Shown here in pieces: positions 8,912 through 17,685 of a DNA stretch of 64,000 nt; the stretch's first letter is position 1; every line of letters begins with the position of its first letter. The position numbers and the translations under genes were made by a program. The notes beneath the pieces were generated by a model that was given only the letters and a program-made list of their open reading frames with translations, had not been told where the DNA came from and did no database searches. The DNA comes from Streptomyces sp. NBC_00569. Lineage in GTDB: Bacteria > Actinomycetota > Actinomycetes > Streptomycetales > Streptomycetaceae. The stretch is from positions 10,099,001 to 10,163,000 of the forward strand of contig NZ_CP107783.1 in NCBI RefSeq assembly GCF_036345255.1, in the 5' to 3' direction.

Positions 8912-9535
8912 ATGAGCAACATCAGCATCATCGGCACCGGGAACATGGCCCGCACCATCGGAACGCGGGCGATAGCGGGCGGCAACACCGTCGAGGTCAT
9001 GGGCCGCGATCAGTCCAAGGCCGCTGACCTGGCCAAGGCTCTCGGCGGCGGCGCCACGACGGGAGAATGGGGCACCGCCCCGGCCGGGGACATCGTCATC
9101 GTGGCCCTGCTGTACGACGGCGTCGTGCCGGCCATCGCCCAGTACGGAGACGCTCTCGCGGGCAAGGTCATCGTCGACATCAGCAACCCCTTCAACTCCA
9201 CGTTCGACGGGCTAGCACACCGCGAGGAGACCTCGATCGCGCAGGAAGTCGCCAAGGCGGCCCCGGCCAGCACCAGCGTGGTGAAGGCGTTCAACACCAT
9301 CTTCCGTCACGTCCTGGAGAAGGGCCGGCCCGACGTCTTCATCGCCGGCGACAATGCGCAGGCCAAGGCAAGAGTGGAAGCGTTCATCGAAAGCCTCGGG
9401 CTGCGCCCGCTGGACGTCGGCGGCCTGAAAATGGCGCACTGGCTGGAAGGAGCGGGCGTGGTCACGGTGGGCCTCGCCAACCACGGCGTGGGGAACTTGG
9501 ACTTCGCCCTCAGCATCACCGAACTTCCCGCCTGA
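8912..9535 (+). CDS. NADPH-dependent F420 reductase-like / NAD(P)-binding oxidoreductase
   Basis: The 207-residue protein has a nucleotide-binding start SIIGTGNMARTIGTRAIAGG and the motifs VIVDISNPFN and SVVKAFNTIF, typical of the F420:NADP oxidoreductase-like family (F420_oxidored / ProC-like fold). Family members pass hydride between NADPH and F420 or use other substrates, so the exact reaction is uncertain. It is co-directional with the SDR 32 bp upstream and has an AGGACAGGAC ribosome site, which suggests joint induction. Confidence 0.8.
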   Translation: MSNISIIGTGNMARTIGTRAIAGGNTVEVMGRDQSKAADLAKALGGGATTGEWGTAPAGDIVIVALLYDGVVPAIAQYGDALAGKVIVDISNPFNSTFDGLAHREETSIAQEVAKAAPASTSVVKAFNTIFRHVLEKGRPDVFIAGDNAQAKARVEAFIESLGLRPLDVGGLKMAHWLEGAGVVTVGLANHGVGNLDFALSITELPA

Positions 9536-9623
9536 GCTAGTGCCGCATCAGGCAACGTTCGCCCGGGTGTGATGTGTTGCCGAGTTGCTGCGGCGGAGAG
9601 CCCGGCGCGGCCAGTGTGAACGC

Positions 9624-10589
9624 ATGGTTGAGCGTGTGCGGGTCCGGGAGATTGATGACGACGAGGGCAGGCGGTTGCTGCGGATCGTCCGCAGGGGGAC
9701 GGGGTCGGTGGTGACCTGGCGGCGGGCTCAGATGGTGCTGTTATCCGCGCAGGGCATGCCCGTGGCGAAGATCGCCGAGGTGTCGTTCACCAGTAACGAC
9801 CGGGTCCGTGACGTGATCCACAACTTCAACGCCGACGGCTTCGAGTCGCTCTACCCGAAGTACAAGGGCGGACGGCCGAAGACGTTCACGCTCCCCGAAC
9901 GCCGGGAGATCAAGAAGATCGCCAAGTCGAAGCCAACCGAGCACGACCTGCCGTTCTCCACCTGGAGCCTGGCCAAGCTGGCTGACTTCATGGTCGCCGA
10001 GGGGGTGGTCGACGACATCAGCCACGAGGGCCTTCGGGTCCTGCTCCGCGAGGAGGGCGTGTCGTTTCAACGTCTGAAGACCTTCAAGACCTCCCGCGAC
10101 CCGGACTACGCGGCCAAGAAGGCACGGGTCGAGCACCTCTACGCGATCGCCGACGGCGAGGTCATACCCGAGGAGGGCGAGCCCGAAATCGTCTTCTGCC
10201 TGGACGAGTTCGGCCCGCTCAACCGGATGCCCCACCCCGGCCGGCACTGGGCCGAACGCGGTGGCAGGCACAAAGACGCTGACCGGGAGCCCCGCCGACG
10301 GCGCCGGGCCACCTACAACCGTTTCCGCGGGGTGCGGCATCTGTTTGCCGCTCTGGACCTGACCCAGGACAAGCTCTACGGACACATCAAGCCCGTCAAG
10401 AAGCGCACACAGTTCCTGGAGTTCTGCCGCTACCTGCGCACCCTCTACCCGCCCGAGATCCACATCGCGATCGTCTGCGACAACTTCTCCCCGCACCTGA
10501 CGACCAACAGGTGCCAGCGGGTCGACACCTGGGCGAGTGCGAACAACGTCGAGATCGCCTACACCTGTTGCGGGTCAGGACGTTGTTGA
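9624..10589 (+). pseudogene. IS630-family transposase, C-terminally truncated
   Basis: The N-terminal helix-turn-helix (VTWRRAQMVLLSAQGMPVAK) and most of the DDE domain are present. Catalytic Asp residues lie in FCLDEFGPL and IVCDNFSPH. IS630 enzymes continue after VEIAYT with a segment holding the catalytic Glu (usually within WLNRIE). Here the frame instead ends CCGSGRC, so the third acidic residue is missing and the protein should be inactive. The break near 10565 falls at the end of the convergent Lrp gene. A possible left end lies near 9540. Confidence 0.85.
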
Positions 10590-11030
10590 CGGTGCCGTTG
10601 GCAACGACTTGGGCGGGTAGCTGCGCAGGACGAGTGAGGTGGTGACTGGTCCGTAACGGGCGAGGGAGTCCACGACCTGTTCAAGGCGTTCGGCGTGAGA
10701 ACAGTGCACGTCGAGCAGCAGGCAGTCCTCGCCAGTCACGCGGAGGGTCGAGACGACCTCGGGAGTCTGGGCGGCAAGGGTGAGTGCTTGGGACAGCTGC
10801 GCGTGGGTGGTGCGTAGCCGGACGACGGCGTGGATGTTCAATCCGACCGCGGGTGGGGCGACGACGGCACGATAGCCGGTGATGACCCCGTTCTTCTCCA
10901 GGCGTTGAATGCGGGCGCTGGCTGCCGGTTGGGACAGCCCGACTCGGCGTCCGACCTCGGCTCCGGTGAGCCGGCCGTCGGTCTGGAGCAGTTCCAAAAT
11001 GGCACGGTCGATCTCGTCGAGTGATTCCAT
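10575..11030 (-). CDS. Lrp/AsnC-family transcriptional regulator
   Basis: The protein has 151 residues, normal for the family. Residues 3-60 (LDEIDRAILELLQTDGRLTG, VGLSQPAASARIQRLEKNGV) form the winged helix. The rest is the RAM ligand-binding domain (VVSTLRVTGEDCLLLDVHCS). ATG 11030 is chosen because the open frame upstream lacks family sequence and GGGGGTGA precedes the ATG. Its last codons reach the edge of the IS630 remnant, so the natural C-terminus may be altered. It is divergent from a hydrolase gene and probably senses an amino acid. Confidence 0.88.
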   Translation of the reverse strand: MESLDEIDRAILELLQTDGRLTGAEVGRRVGLSQPAASARIQRLEKNGVITGYRAVVAPPAVGLNIHAVVRLRTTHAQLSQALTLAAQTPEVVSTLRVTGEDCLLLDVHCSHAERLEQVVDSLARYGPVTTSLVLRSYPPKSLPTAPSTTS

Positions 11031-11152
11031 CGTTGTCACCCCCACTTTCTTTGAGACCATTTGCTGAGCGCGATCGTTGCCGCTGATCCGTCGAGAATCG
11101 CCCCAGTGTGCCCCGACGATGTGGGGGGCCACGATTGGAAGGGCGGTAGGCG

Positions 11153-11698
11153 ATGGTCGCGTACGTCATCATCCCTGGGATCGACGGTTCGGATGAGCGG
11201 CACTGGCAGAGCTTGTGGGAGAAGCGATGGGGGTCCTCAGTGGTCCGGATCGCACCGGCCTCGTGGAGCAGGCCGGATCTGCAGGACTGGGTTGCCGCAA
11301 TCCAGGCGGCCTACGAGATCGCTTCCCGGCGTGACAGCCAGGTGGCGTTGGTGGCTCACAGCCTTGGCTGCTGGGCAGCTGCACACTGGCTGGAGCAGGC
11401 GCGACCCGACACGGTGGTGGCATTCCTGGTCGCGCCTCCCAATCCCCAGGGACCGGCGTTCCCACGTGAGGCAGCATCGACGTTCTTGGGCCTGTCCGCT
11501 CGCCCGTTGCCGTGCCCGAGCCTGATGGTGGCCAGCGACGACGACCCCTACTGCGACCCGACGACGTCCGCCTCCTTCGCGCGCGAGTGGCAGGCGCAAG
11601 GCCACCTCATCGGAAGCCACGGCCACATCAACTCCGACAGCAATCTCGGTGACTGGCAGACGGGGCTGCAACTCCTTCGCAGGCTCGTCGACTGCTGA
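11153..11698 (+). CDS. RBBP9/YdeN-family serine hydrolase
   Basis: This small alpha/beta hydrolase has 181 residues. YVIIPGIDGSDERHWQSLWE at the N-terminus and VALVAHSLGCWAAAHWLEQA around the nucleophile Ser fit the RBBP9/YdeN family. The acid is probably in ASDDDPYCD, and the catalytic His in GSHGHINSDSNLG. No signal peptide is seen, so it acts in the cytoplasm. The ATG is preceded by GGAAGGGCGG. It is divergent from the Lrp gene, with nadC downstream, which may reflect shared regulation. Confidence 0.85.
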   Translation: MVAYVIIPGIDGSDERHWQSLWEKRWGSSVVRIAPASWSRPDLQDWVAAIQAAYEIASRRDSQVALVAHSLGCWAAAHWLEQARPDTVVAFLVAPPNPQGPAFPREAASTFLGLSARPLPCPSLMVASDDDPYCDPTTSASFAREWQAQGHLIGSHGHINSDSNLGDWQTGLQLLRRLVDC

Positions 11699-11986
11699 GA
11701 TGACTGATCCGACACGGTGGCCCTCCGCGTCGACGCCTGCCTGCCCTCACCCTGCTCAGAAAGCCCGTGCATGGCGCATCGCAATGCTCCGCTGTCTCCT
11801 GAAGGGCGGCGACGTCTGATCGACCGCTGCCGGAACCGGCCGTCAACGCCGAGCCCTTGCCATAGATGCCGCCGGAACCGGCGCTGTCGGTACCGAGGAC
11901 GCCTGTGCGCCTTCGGCACCGGCAACCGCCTGATCCGCGATCAGCGGCAGGCCCCATCCGATCGAACCGGAAGCTAAGGACCCCGC

Positions 11987-12859
11987 ATGCAGTTCCCTCA
12001 CATGGCAGCCCGCAACGTCGTGACACTCGCGCTATCCGAAGATGCGGCCGCTGATGACGTCACCACTCGATGGAGCGTCGCGCCGCGACAATGGGCGACG
12101 GCAGTCATCATCACCCGCCAACCGGGCCTGGCTGCCGGGATGCCCCTGGCTGCCGAGGTTTATGCCCGTATCGGCGGCGAAACACGGATCGACGAATCGG
12201 TGCCCGACGGCACTCGACTTGAGGCCGACGATGTCCTGGCGATGATATCCGGCCCGGCACACCAGATCATCACCGGCGAACGGACGGTGCTGAACCTCCT
12301 CCAGCGGCTTTGCGGCATCGCCACACTCACCGATCGGTATGTGGCCGCCGTGCGCGATCTGCCTGTCCGCGTCCTGGATACCCGCAAGACCGCCCCTGGA
12401 CTTCGGTTGCTGGACAAGTACGCGGTCGCCGCGGGCGGAGGGCACAATCATCGGCTGGACCTCGGTGCCATGGTGCTCCTCAAGGAGAACCACATTGCGG
12501 CCGCTGGCGGCGTCACCGCCGCCATCGACAGCGTCCGTAAGAACATGGCGTCGGAGGGCAAGACCATGGCCATCGAGGTGGAGGTGGCCACGCTCGCCCA
12601 AGCCCGTGAAGCGCTGCAGGCCGAGCTGTCATGGATCATGCTCGACAACATGACCGTGCCGCAGCTGGCCGAAGCCGTCCGCCTTCGACGCGAACTGGCC
12701 CCCGACTCCGGCATCAAGCTGGAGGCCTCGGGCACGATCACCTTGGACGACTTGCGCGCCGTCGCGGAAACCGGTGTCGACGCGGTCTCCGTCGGCGCGC
12801 TGACCCACAGCGCGCCGGCCATGGATCTGAGCATGCTTCTGAGCATCTCCCCATCTTGA
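11987..12859 (+). CDS. nadC: Nicotinate-nucleotide pyrophosphorylase (carboxylating)
   Basis: The enzyme converts quinolinate and PRPP to nicotinate mononucleotide in NAD synthesis. The 290-residue protein contains the family signatures LNLLQRLCGIATLT, VRVLDTRKTAPGLRLLDKYA, GGGHNHRLDLGAMVLLKENH and the C-terminal KLEASGTITLDDLRAVAETG with VSVGALTHS. These supply the expected Arg, Lys and His residues of the substrate pocket. ATG 11987 follows AAGGA. No nadA or nadB gene is adjacent, so this is an orphan copy, possibly a paralogue serving a specialised pathway. Confidence 0.92.
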   Translation: MQFPHMAARNVVTLALSEDAAADDVTTRWSVAPRQWATAVIITRQPGLAAGMPLAAEVYARIGGETRIDESVPDGTRLEADDVLAMISGPAHQIITGERTVLNLLQRLCGIATLTDRYVAAVRDLPVRVLDTRKTAPGLRLLDKYAVAAGGGHNHRLDLGAMVLLKENHIAAAGGVTAAIDSVRKNMASEGKTMAIEVEVATLAQAREALQAELSWIMLDNMTVPQLAEAVRLRRELAPDSGIKLEASGTITLDDLRAVAETGVDAVSVGALTHSAPAMDLSMLLSISPS

Positions 12860-13078
12860 GAGGCCGAGTCGGCAGCCTCGGGCGAATCGCAGACTCCCAG
12901 CGTCGCAATTGCGACGCGACTGCACGATCCGGCATTCGGGAGGAGCCTGCGACGGTCGACCGCAGGGTCGGAGCCGACCAGCTCGTGCTCCGGATCATCC
13001 CGGCGACCCGCCGCCGGGTGCGATCGAACTGAATTGCGAATGCGAAGTCAGATGCGCTCTTCGAATACTGGAGGTTCC

Positions 13079-13372
13079 GTGCCCAAGGGCTACTGGGTCA
13101 GCGTCTACCGCACCATTTCAGACCCTGAGAAGCTGGCTGCCTACAACAAACTGGCCGGTCCGGCCGTCCGGGCCGGGGGCGGGCGGCTCCTCATCCGAGG
13201 CGGCCGGGTCGTCGCACACGACGCCGGAATCGCCGAGCGCACCGTCCTGATCGAGTTCGACAGCTTTGAACAGGCCCTCGCGGCACGCGAGAGCGAGGCC
13301 TACCAGGAGGCGCTGGTCGCCCTCTCCGACGGCGTCGAGCGCGACTTCCGCATCGTCGAAGGCATCGACTGA
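13079..13372 (+). CDS. DUF1330-family protein
   Basis: The 97-residue protein (VPKGYWVSVYRTISDPEKLA, LIRGGRVVAHDAGIAERTVL, IEFDSFEQALAA) has the ferredoxin-like dimeric alpha/beta-barrel pattern of DUF1330. The GTG start at 13079 has GGAGG five bases upstream and is preferred over the open frame from 13034. The function of the family is not established; related folds include small monooxygenases and EthD-like proteins. It stands alone between nadC and an IS5 remnant. Confidence 0.82.
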   Translation: MPKGYWVSVYRTISDPEKLAAYNKLAGPAVRAGGGRLLIRGGRVVAHDAGIAERTVLIEFDSFEQALAARESEAYQEALVALSDGVERDFRIVEGID

Positions 13373-13564
13373 CAGTCGGCGCCCCGCCCGGCGTCCAGTT
13401 CCGACAGGCACCGCGACGGAGAAGAAGCACCACACCGCCGGGCAGGCAGGCGGCCAGAGCGAAGATCCACCATCTTGAAAACCTCTGATCAACGGTGCTG
13501 GTGTGGCAGGGCTCGCGGGTTCTCGTGCTGGAGGTGGGCGGCTGCCTCGGGTCTTGATCGTCTG

Positions 13565-13954
13565 TCAGCGGTTGACTTCGAGGTCGGTCAGGACGAGCAG
13601 GGCTCGTAGGAGGCTGGTGGCGCGGGCGGGGTCGGTGCGGAGCTTGGTGGGGACGCGCCAGGTCTTGAGATGGGCGAAGCCGTGCTCGACGGCTGCCCGT
13701 GCCACTGAGATCACCTTGGTGGCGGTCTTCTGGCCGGTGGTGAGTTTGCGGGCGCGGGTGGCCTTGTAGCCGGTGATCACGACCTGGTCGTCGCCGACGG
13801 GGTCCAGACGCGGGGCCTTGGCCGCGAGCAGCGCGATCACCTCGTCGGTCCAGCGGCGGATCGTGGTGGCCGAGACGTTGTTGCCGCCGGCCAGGTCGGC
13901 TGCGCAAGCGCCCGCGCGGTAGGCAGGGCCGAACAAGATCAATCTCGGCGGCAC
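13565..13954 (-). pseudogene. IS5-family transposase with internal deletion
   Basis: The N-terminal part (RAGACAADLAGGNNVSATTI, RRWTDEVIALLAAKAPRLD) is fused in frame to the C-terminal part (VVITGYKATRARKLTTGQK, VEHGFAHLKTWRVPTKLRTD, LLRALLVLTDLEVNR). The middle of the DDE domain, including its first Asp motif, is missing. The reading frame is open but cannot encode a working transposase. It is a non-autonomous deletion derivative just upstream of the divergent phzF-like gene. Confidence 0.78.
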
Positions 13955-13989
13955 TTTCTGTACCTCAACTACTCACAAAAGGTGGGCCG

Positions 13990-14859
13990 ATGTCCTGGCC
14001 GAATGTCACGGTGGTTGATGCGTGCGTGCGGCGCGACGGCCGGGGCGGTAGCCCCACGGCCGTCACCGACGACGACCCGGCGGCGACGGACGCGGACCGG
14101 CGTGCGGTCGCTGCTGCGGCCGGCACCTCGCACGCGGCGTTCCTCGGCCCGGGGCGGACGCCGGACGGTGGCTGGCCGGTCCGGTTCTTCACCGCCACCG
14201 CCGAACTGTCCGGCTGCGGCCACGGCACCGTTGCCGCGCAGGCCGTCCGGTTGACCCGCACCGCGCGGGGCGAGCTGAACGACCGCCAACACACCGGCGG
14301 GCGCACGTTCGACACCGTCGCGATCCGCCGCCCCGCCGGCATCGAGGTGTGGTTCGACCAGGGCCTCGTCGCGCTGCGTCACCCGGCACCGGACGAGCGC
14401 GCCGCGATCGTCGCCGCGCTCGGGCTTACCGCGGACGATCCGCATCCGACCGACGCGCCACGGATCGCCGCGCCCGGCGCACCACGCATGCTGGTACCGG
14501 TCCACGACCGGTCGGCGCTGCTCCGAGTCTGTCCACACCTCGGCAGGCTGACAGCGGCGTGCCAGCGGTACGGGCTCCTCGGCTGTTTCGTGTACGTACC
14601 GCCGGTGGGCGACCGACCGGGTGCGGCGCGGATGTTCGCGCCGGCGATCGGTGTCGACGAGGACGTCGCCAACGCCAACAGCACCGGCTGCCTGGCCGCC
14701 CACCTGCTCGACACGACAGGGGCGCAGACGGTCGCGATCGAGGTGGAGCAGGGTGACACCCTCGGTCGACCGGCCAGCGTGCTCGCTTCGGCCCGACGCG
14801 GGCCGAAGGGCATCACGACCCGGGTCGGCGGGTTAGCGGTGGTCCGCGACGGACACTGA
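13990..14859 (+). CDS. PhzF-family isomerase/epimerase-like protein
   Basis: The 289-residue protein follows the duplicated PhzF fold. VTVVDACVRRDGRGGSPTAV at the start and FTATAELSGCGHGTVAAQAV carry the general acid/base Glu (Glu72 here). RMFAPAIGVDEDVANANSTG with CLAAHLL corresponds to the C-terminal half. PhzF enzymes isomerise a phenazine precursor, but most family members have unknown substrates, and no other phenazine genes are nearby. The ATG has AAAGGTGG upstream. The gene sits between IS5 and IS630 remnants, so it may be recently acquired cargo. Confidence 0.82.
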   Translation: MSWPNVTVVDACVRRDGRGGSPTAVTDDDPAATDADRRAVAAAAGTSHAAFLGPGRTPDGGWPVRFFTATAELSGCGHGTVAAQAVRLTRTARGELNDRQHTGGRTFDTVAIRRPAGIEVWFDQGLVALRHPAPDERAAIVAALGLTADDPHPTDAPRIAAPGAPRMLVPVHDRSALLRVCPHLGRLTAACQRYGLLGCFVYVPPVGDRPGAARMFAPAIGVDEDVANANSTGCLAAHLLDTTGAQTVAIEVEQGDTLGRPASVLASARRGPKGITTRVGGLAVVRDGH

Positions 14860-14946
14860 GGCGACGACTAGACCGTCCTCTTCTGCGACCGCGCATGGGG
14901 CTGGGGCTGTCCGCTGCGGTCAAGCGTTGGCACCCGGTGGCGGCCG

Positions 14947-15031
14947 TCAGCGGGACGCGGTGTCGAGGGCGCGGCTGAGTGTCCATCGGGAGACGCGCAG
15001 CTTGGCGGCGACGGCGGTTCGGGTTTGCCCG
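14947..15031 (-). pseudogene. Serine recombinase (resolvase) C-terminal HTH fragment
   Basis: Read leftwards from about 15031, the frame gives GQTRTAVAAKLRVSRWTLSR then ALDTASR and TGA at 14949-14947. This is the terminal DNA-binding helix-turn-helix of resolvase/invertase proteins. Only about 27 residues survive and no catalytic domain is present. It is a scar of another mobile element beside the IS630 remnant. Confidence 0.5.
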
Positions 15032-15045
15032 ACAGATCATGATCC

Positions 15046-15603
15046 TTGCGCTATTGCTGGATCACGAGGTATGCGGCAGCGGGCGGGTACACGCCCGAGG
15101 CCAGGCGCGGGGCTCGCCCGCAGGTCAGGGTGCACGTACGGAAGCGCGGGCGGGTCAACGCGCTCGGTGCGGCCTGCTACCGCCCCGGCGACCATCGGCC
15201 GCGCTTCGTATACCGGTTGCACACCTGGCACGGCCGCAAGAAGGAGGCCAAGAGCTTCACTCTGAACGAGTACTGCGCCTTCCTGACCGCACTGCACCAT
15301 CAGCTGCACGCCCCCGTCGTGCTGGTCTGAGACAACCTCAACGCCCACAAGACACCGGAGTTCACCACGTGGGTTGAGCGGCAGAAGTGTCTGCGGGTGT
15401 TCTACCTGCCCAGGTACGCACCCGAGTTGAACGCCGTCGAGTGGGTCTGGTCCTGGCTCAAGCGAGGCATCGTCAACTTCCTGCTCACCAGTATCGACGA
15501 CCTCGAAGCGCTCGTCCGCAGTCGACTCAAGCAGATCCAGTACCGGCCCGACGCGATCACCGGCTTATTCGCCGACACCGGACTGATCATGAAGCCACCA
15601 TGA
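15046..15603 (+). pseudogene. IS630-family transposase (second type), with internal stop
   Basis: One frame runs through 15046-15603 with a TGA at 15328-15330. It reads FVYRLHTWHGRKKEAKSFTL, HAPVVLV-stop-DNLNAHKT, then LPRYAPELNAVEWVWSWLKR. Relatives have Trp at the stop position (VLVWDNLNAH), so a TGG-to-TGA change is likely. Two of the three DDE positions are visible (Asp in DNLNAH, Glu in NAVEWVW), but the N-terminal half is missing. It differs from the IS630 remnant at 9.6 kb. Confidence 0.8.
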
Positions 15604-15626
15604 TCCATCATGGCGACGCTACACGT

Positions 15627-15932
15627 TCATCCTGAGTATCCCGCAGCGCAGGCGAGAAAGTGCAAGTCGTTCAGGTCGTGCTTGACCCACTTGTCCCCCG
15701 GAGACATCACCGGGCAGCTCTCGTATGCCCTCAGGGCCTGGGAGGCAGGGGCGAGGTCTCGTGCGCTTCGCAGTCCCGCCGGATCCCGGGACGATCTATG
15801 TGGGCAGGTGGGGAAGCGAGGGGCAGCTCGCAACACCACCGTCTTGATTGCCTGCGCCTTGCGCCACTGACCCTCGTAGTCGATCACGTCTCCTGCCTGC
15901 ACGACGGCGGCAAGGCTGGTCGGCGTGGTCAC
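15627..15932 (-). CDS. Hypothetical protein
   Basis: The 101-residue protein starts VTTPTSLAAVVQAGDVIDYE and ends WVKHDLNDLHFLACAAGYSG. The GTG at 15932 is preceded by AAGGACGAGTC, a good ribosome site. It is not recognised. Three cysteines and the absence of a signal peptide or membrane segment suggest a small soluble protein. Position between IS debris and a regulatory gap leaves some chance that it is a fragment. Confidence 0.45.
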   Translation of the reverse strand: MTTPTSLAAVVQAGDVIDYEGQWRKAQAIKTVVLRAAPRFPTCPHRSSRDPAGLRSARDLAPASQALRAYESCPVMSPGDKWVKHDLNDLHFLACAAGYSG

Positions 15933-16272
15933 GACTCGTCCTTGACAGGCCGGGCTCCGACCCGCCGGATGCAGGTCAAAACGGATCTGGTCCCATGCCT
16001 GACCTGTGGAGACCAGGGCAGGGGAGACACGCAGCCGAGCCGAATCTCAGTTGATCTGGGTCCGCGAAGATACTGCGAGGGCGCACCGAACGGGGATCAG
16101 GGCCCTGCTCTCGTATCGCCACCAAGCTCTGGGTGCGCGAGGCGAGACACCGGGGAGGGCTCAGGGACGCAACGCATCGGGAAGAAATTTTCCGGACTCC
16201 GGTCACATCGAGGTGAGTTGGTCCGTCAGTGCCGTGAGAACGCCAAACAGGCCGATATGAAGGAGTCCAGTC
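15933..16272. other. Intergenic stretch without recognisable gene
   Basis: About 340 bases separate the hypothetical gene from the carboxymuconolactone-decarboxylase-like gene. No convincing coding frame, hairpin or repeat was seen. It must hold the promoters of the two divergent genes. An AAGGAG ribosome site sits at its right edge. Confidence 0.4.
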
Positions 16273-16761
16273 GTGACCAGTACCCCGATCTCCCGGATGC
16301 CGAACCCGACCGAGTTCGTTCCCGAGCTGAACGACATCACCGCCACCCTGTTCCGTGCCACGGGCAACCGATCGGTGCCGCGCACCACGATGAGCCTGGT
16401 ACACCTGCGGGCCGGACAGATCGTCGGTAACACATACCTGACCATCCTGAACACCGGATTCCTGCGCAAGGCAGGGGTGTCCGAGGAGCGCATCACGGCC
16501 GTTTCCTCGTGGCAGGACGCCCCCTACTTCACCGACGCCGAGCGCGCGGCGCTGTCCCTGGTGGAAGCCACCCTCCAGCCTGCCCCGCATGGCCAGGAAC
16601 GGGTCACCGACGACCTGTACGCGGAAGTGGCCAAACATTACGACAAGAAGGCCCTGGCCACCTTGACCATCGCAATCGGCCAGATCAACTTCTTCATAGC
16701 CCTGGCCGTCATCGGCAAGCCCGCACCGGTAGCCTCCCTCGCCGACGAGCAGTGGGACTGA
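16273..16761 (+). CDS. Carboxymuconolactone decarboxylase/AhpD-like protein lacking the CxxC pair
   Basis: The 162-residue all-helical protein matches the CMD/AhpD fold: MSLVHLRAGQIVGNTYLTIL, RKAGVSEERITAVSSWQDAP, YFTDAERAALSLVEATL, and IAIGQINFFIALAV. In redox-active relatives the first of these contains a Cys-x-x-Cys before a His. Here the equivalent is NTYLTILN, so peroxidase activity is unlikely. The GTG start at 16273 follows AAGGAG. A damaged TetR gene lies downstream and may once have regulated it. Confidence 0.82.
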   Translation: MTSTPISRMPNPTEFVPELNDITATLFRATGNRSVPRTTMSLVHLRAGQIVGNTYLTILNTGFLRKAGVSEERITAVSSWQDAPYFTDAERAALSLVEATLQPAPHGQERVTDDLYAEVAKHYDKKALATLTIAIGQINFFIALAVIGKPAPVASLADEQWD

Positions 16762-16857
16762 CCCGACCCTCCCCTCCGGCCCGGCAGCCCCACCCGAACG
16801 AGTGAGCCACCCTGACGGCTCAGGCGGGTATCCGCAGGTGATGGAGGGACACATGCG

Positions 16858-16947
16858 GTGTTCGCCGCGGCGACCGGTCCGCTGTCACTCCACGAACAGC
16901 AGCTCATTCCCGACCTACTGGGCCGACTCGAGCCAGGAACGCTCCTC
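16858..16947 (+). pseudogene. Possible IS4-family transposase scrap
   Basis: The frame VFAAATGPLSLHEQQLIPDL then LGRLEPGTLLSA resembles the segment before the second Asp of IS4-type DDE transposases (LLGRLKPGMLLLADR). Only 30 codons match and both ends are lost, so the call is tentative. It abuts the damaged start of the TetR pseudogene. Confidence 0.25.
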
Positions 16948-16949
16948 AG

Positions 16950-17531
16950 CGCACGTTCGACAGGGACGCGGCGCTGGAGGCGGCCATCCGGCTGTTCTGA
17001 GGGCGCGGCTTCGAGGAGACCTCGCTGGGCGAGCTGACGGAGGCCATGGGTATCCGTCCGGGCAGCCTGTACGTGGCCTTCGGCGACAAGACGGCGCTTT
17101 TCAAGGAGGCCGTCGACGTGTACGGCCGCTCGCCGGTGGGGTCCTTCCCGGCGCGCGCTGGCCGAGGAGTCGACGGCTCGCGGGGCCGTGTCCCGATCCT
17201 GCGCGAGGCGGCGGTGGTCTACTCGGATCCGTCCCACCCGGCGGGCTGCCTGGCGATCAGCGCGGCCACCAACGTCAACGTGCACGACGAGGAGATCGCG
17301 AAGTTCCTGCGCGACGTGCGCAACACGGGCGTCGCTGCCATCGAGCAGCGGCTGCGCCGGGCCGAGGAGGAAGGGGAACTGCCGGCCGGGACCGATACGT
17401 CGGCTCTGGCGTCCTACTTCGCCACGATCGTGCAGGGATTTTTTTCGCAGCGCGCACGGGACGGGGCCGATACGGACGAGCTGTCCCGAGTGGCCGAGCT
17501 GGCACTGGTCGCGTGGCCAAGCGGCGATTGA
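16950..17531 (+). pseudogene. TetR-family regulator with lost start and internal stop
   Basis: The frame reads RTFDRDAALEAAIRLF, TGA (16998-17000), then GRGFEETSLGELTEAMGIRP and GSLYVAFGDKTALFKEAV, which is a TetR helix-turn-helix with Trp replaced by a stop. The ligand domain continues to 17531 (HPAGCLAISAATNVNVHDEE). No start codon with a ribosome site is found upstream, where IS4-like sequence begins. ATG 17046 could at most restart a product without a complete DNA-binding domain. Confidence 0.7.
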
Positions 17532-17685
17532 CGGGGGCATCGACAGCGTTCCGCGCCGCCCGGACCCATCGCGGCAGAGCTTCTCCCGCAGGAAGGCGGG
17601 CCCGCGTCACAGCTCATGGAGTGGACGCCGAGCCCGCCGCCTTGTCGGTTGTTCGCGGGGATGCCAACCGTCGCTTACGTCACCG

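Noticed and set aside
15328..15330. In-frame TGA read as selenocysteine in the second IS630 remnant
   Set aside because: The homologous residue is Trp (TGG), no SECIS-like hairpin is seen, and the gene also lacks its N-terminal half. A nonsense mutation is simpler.
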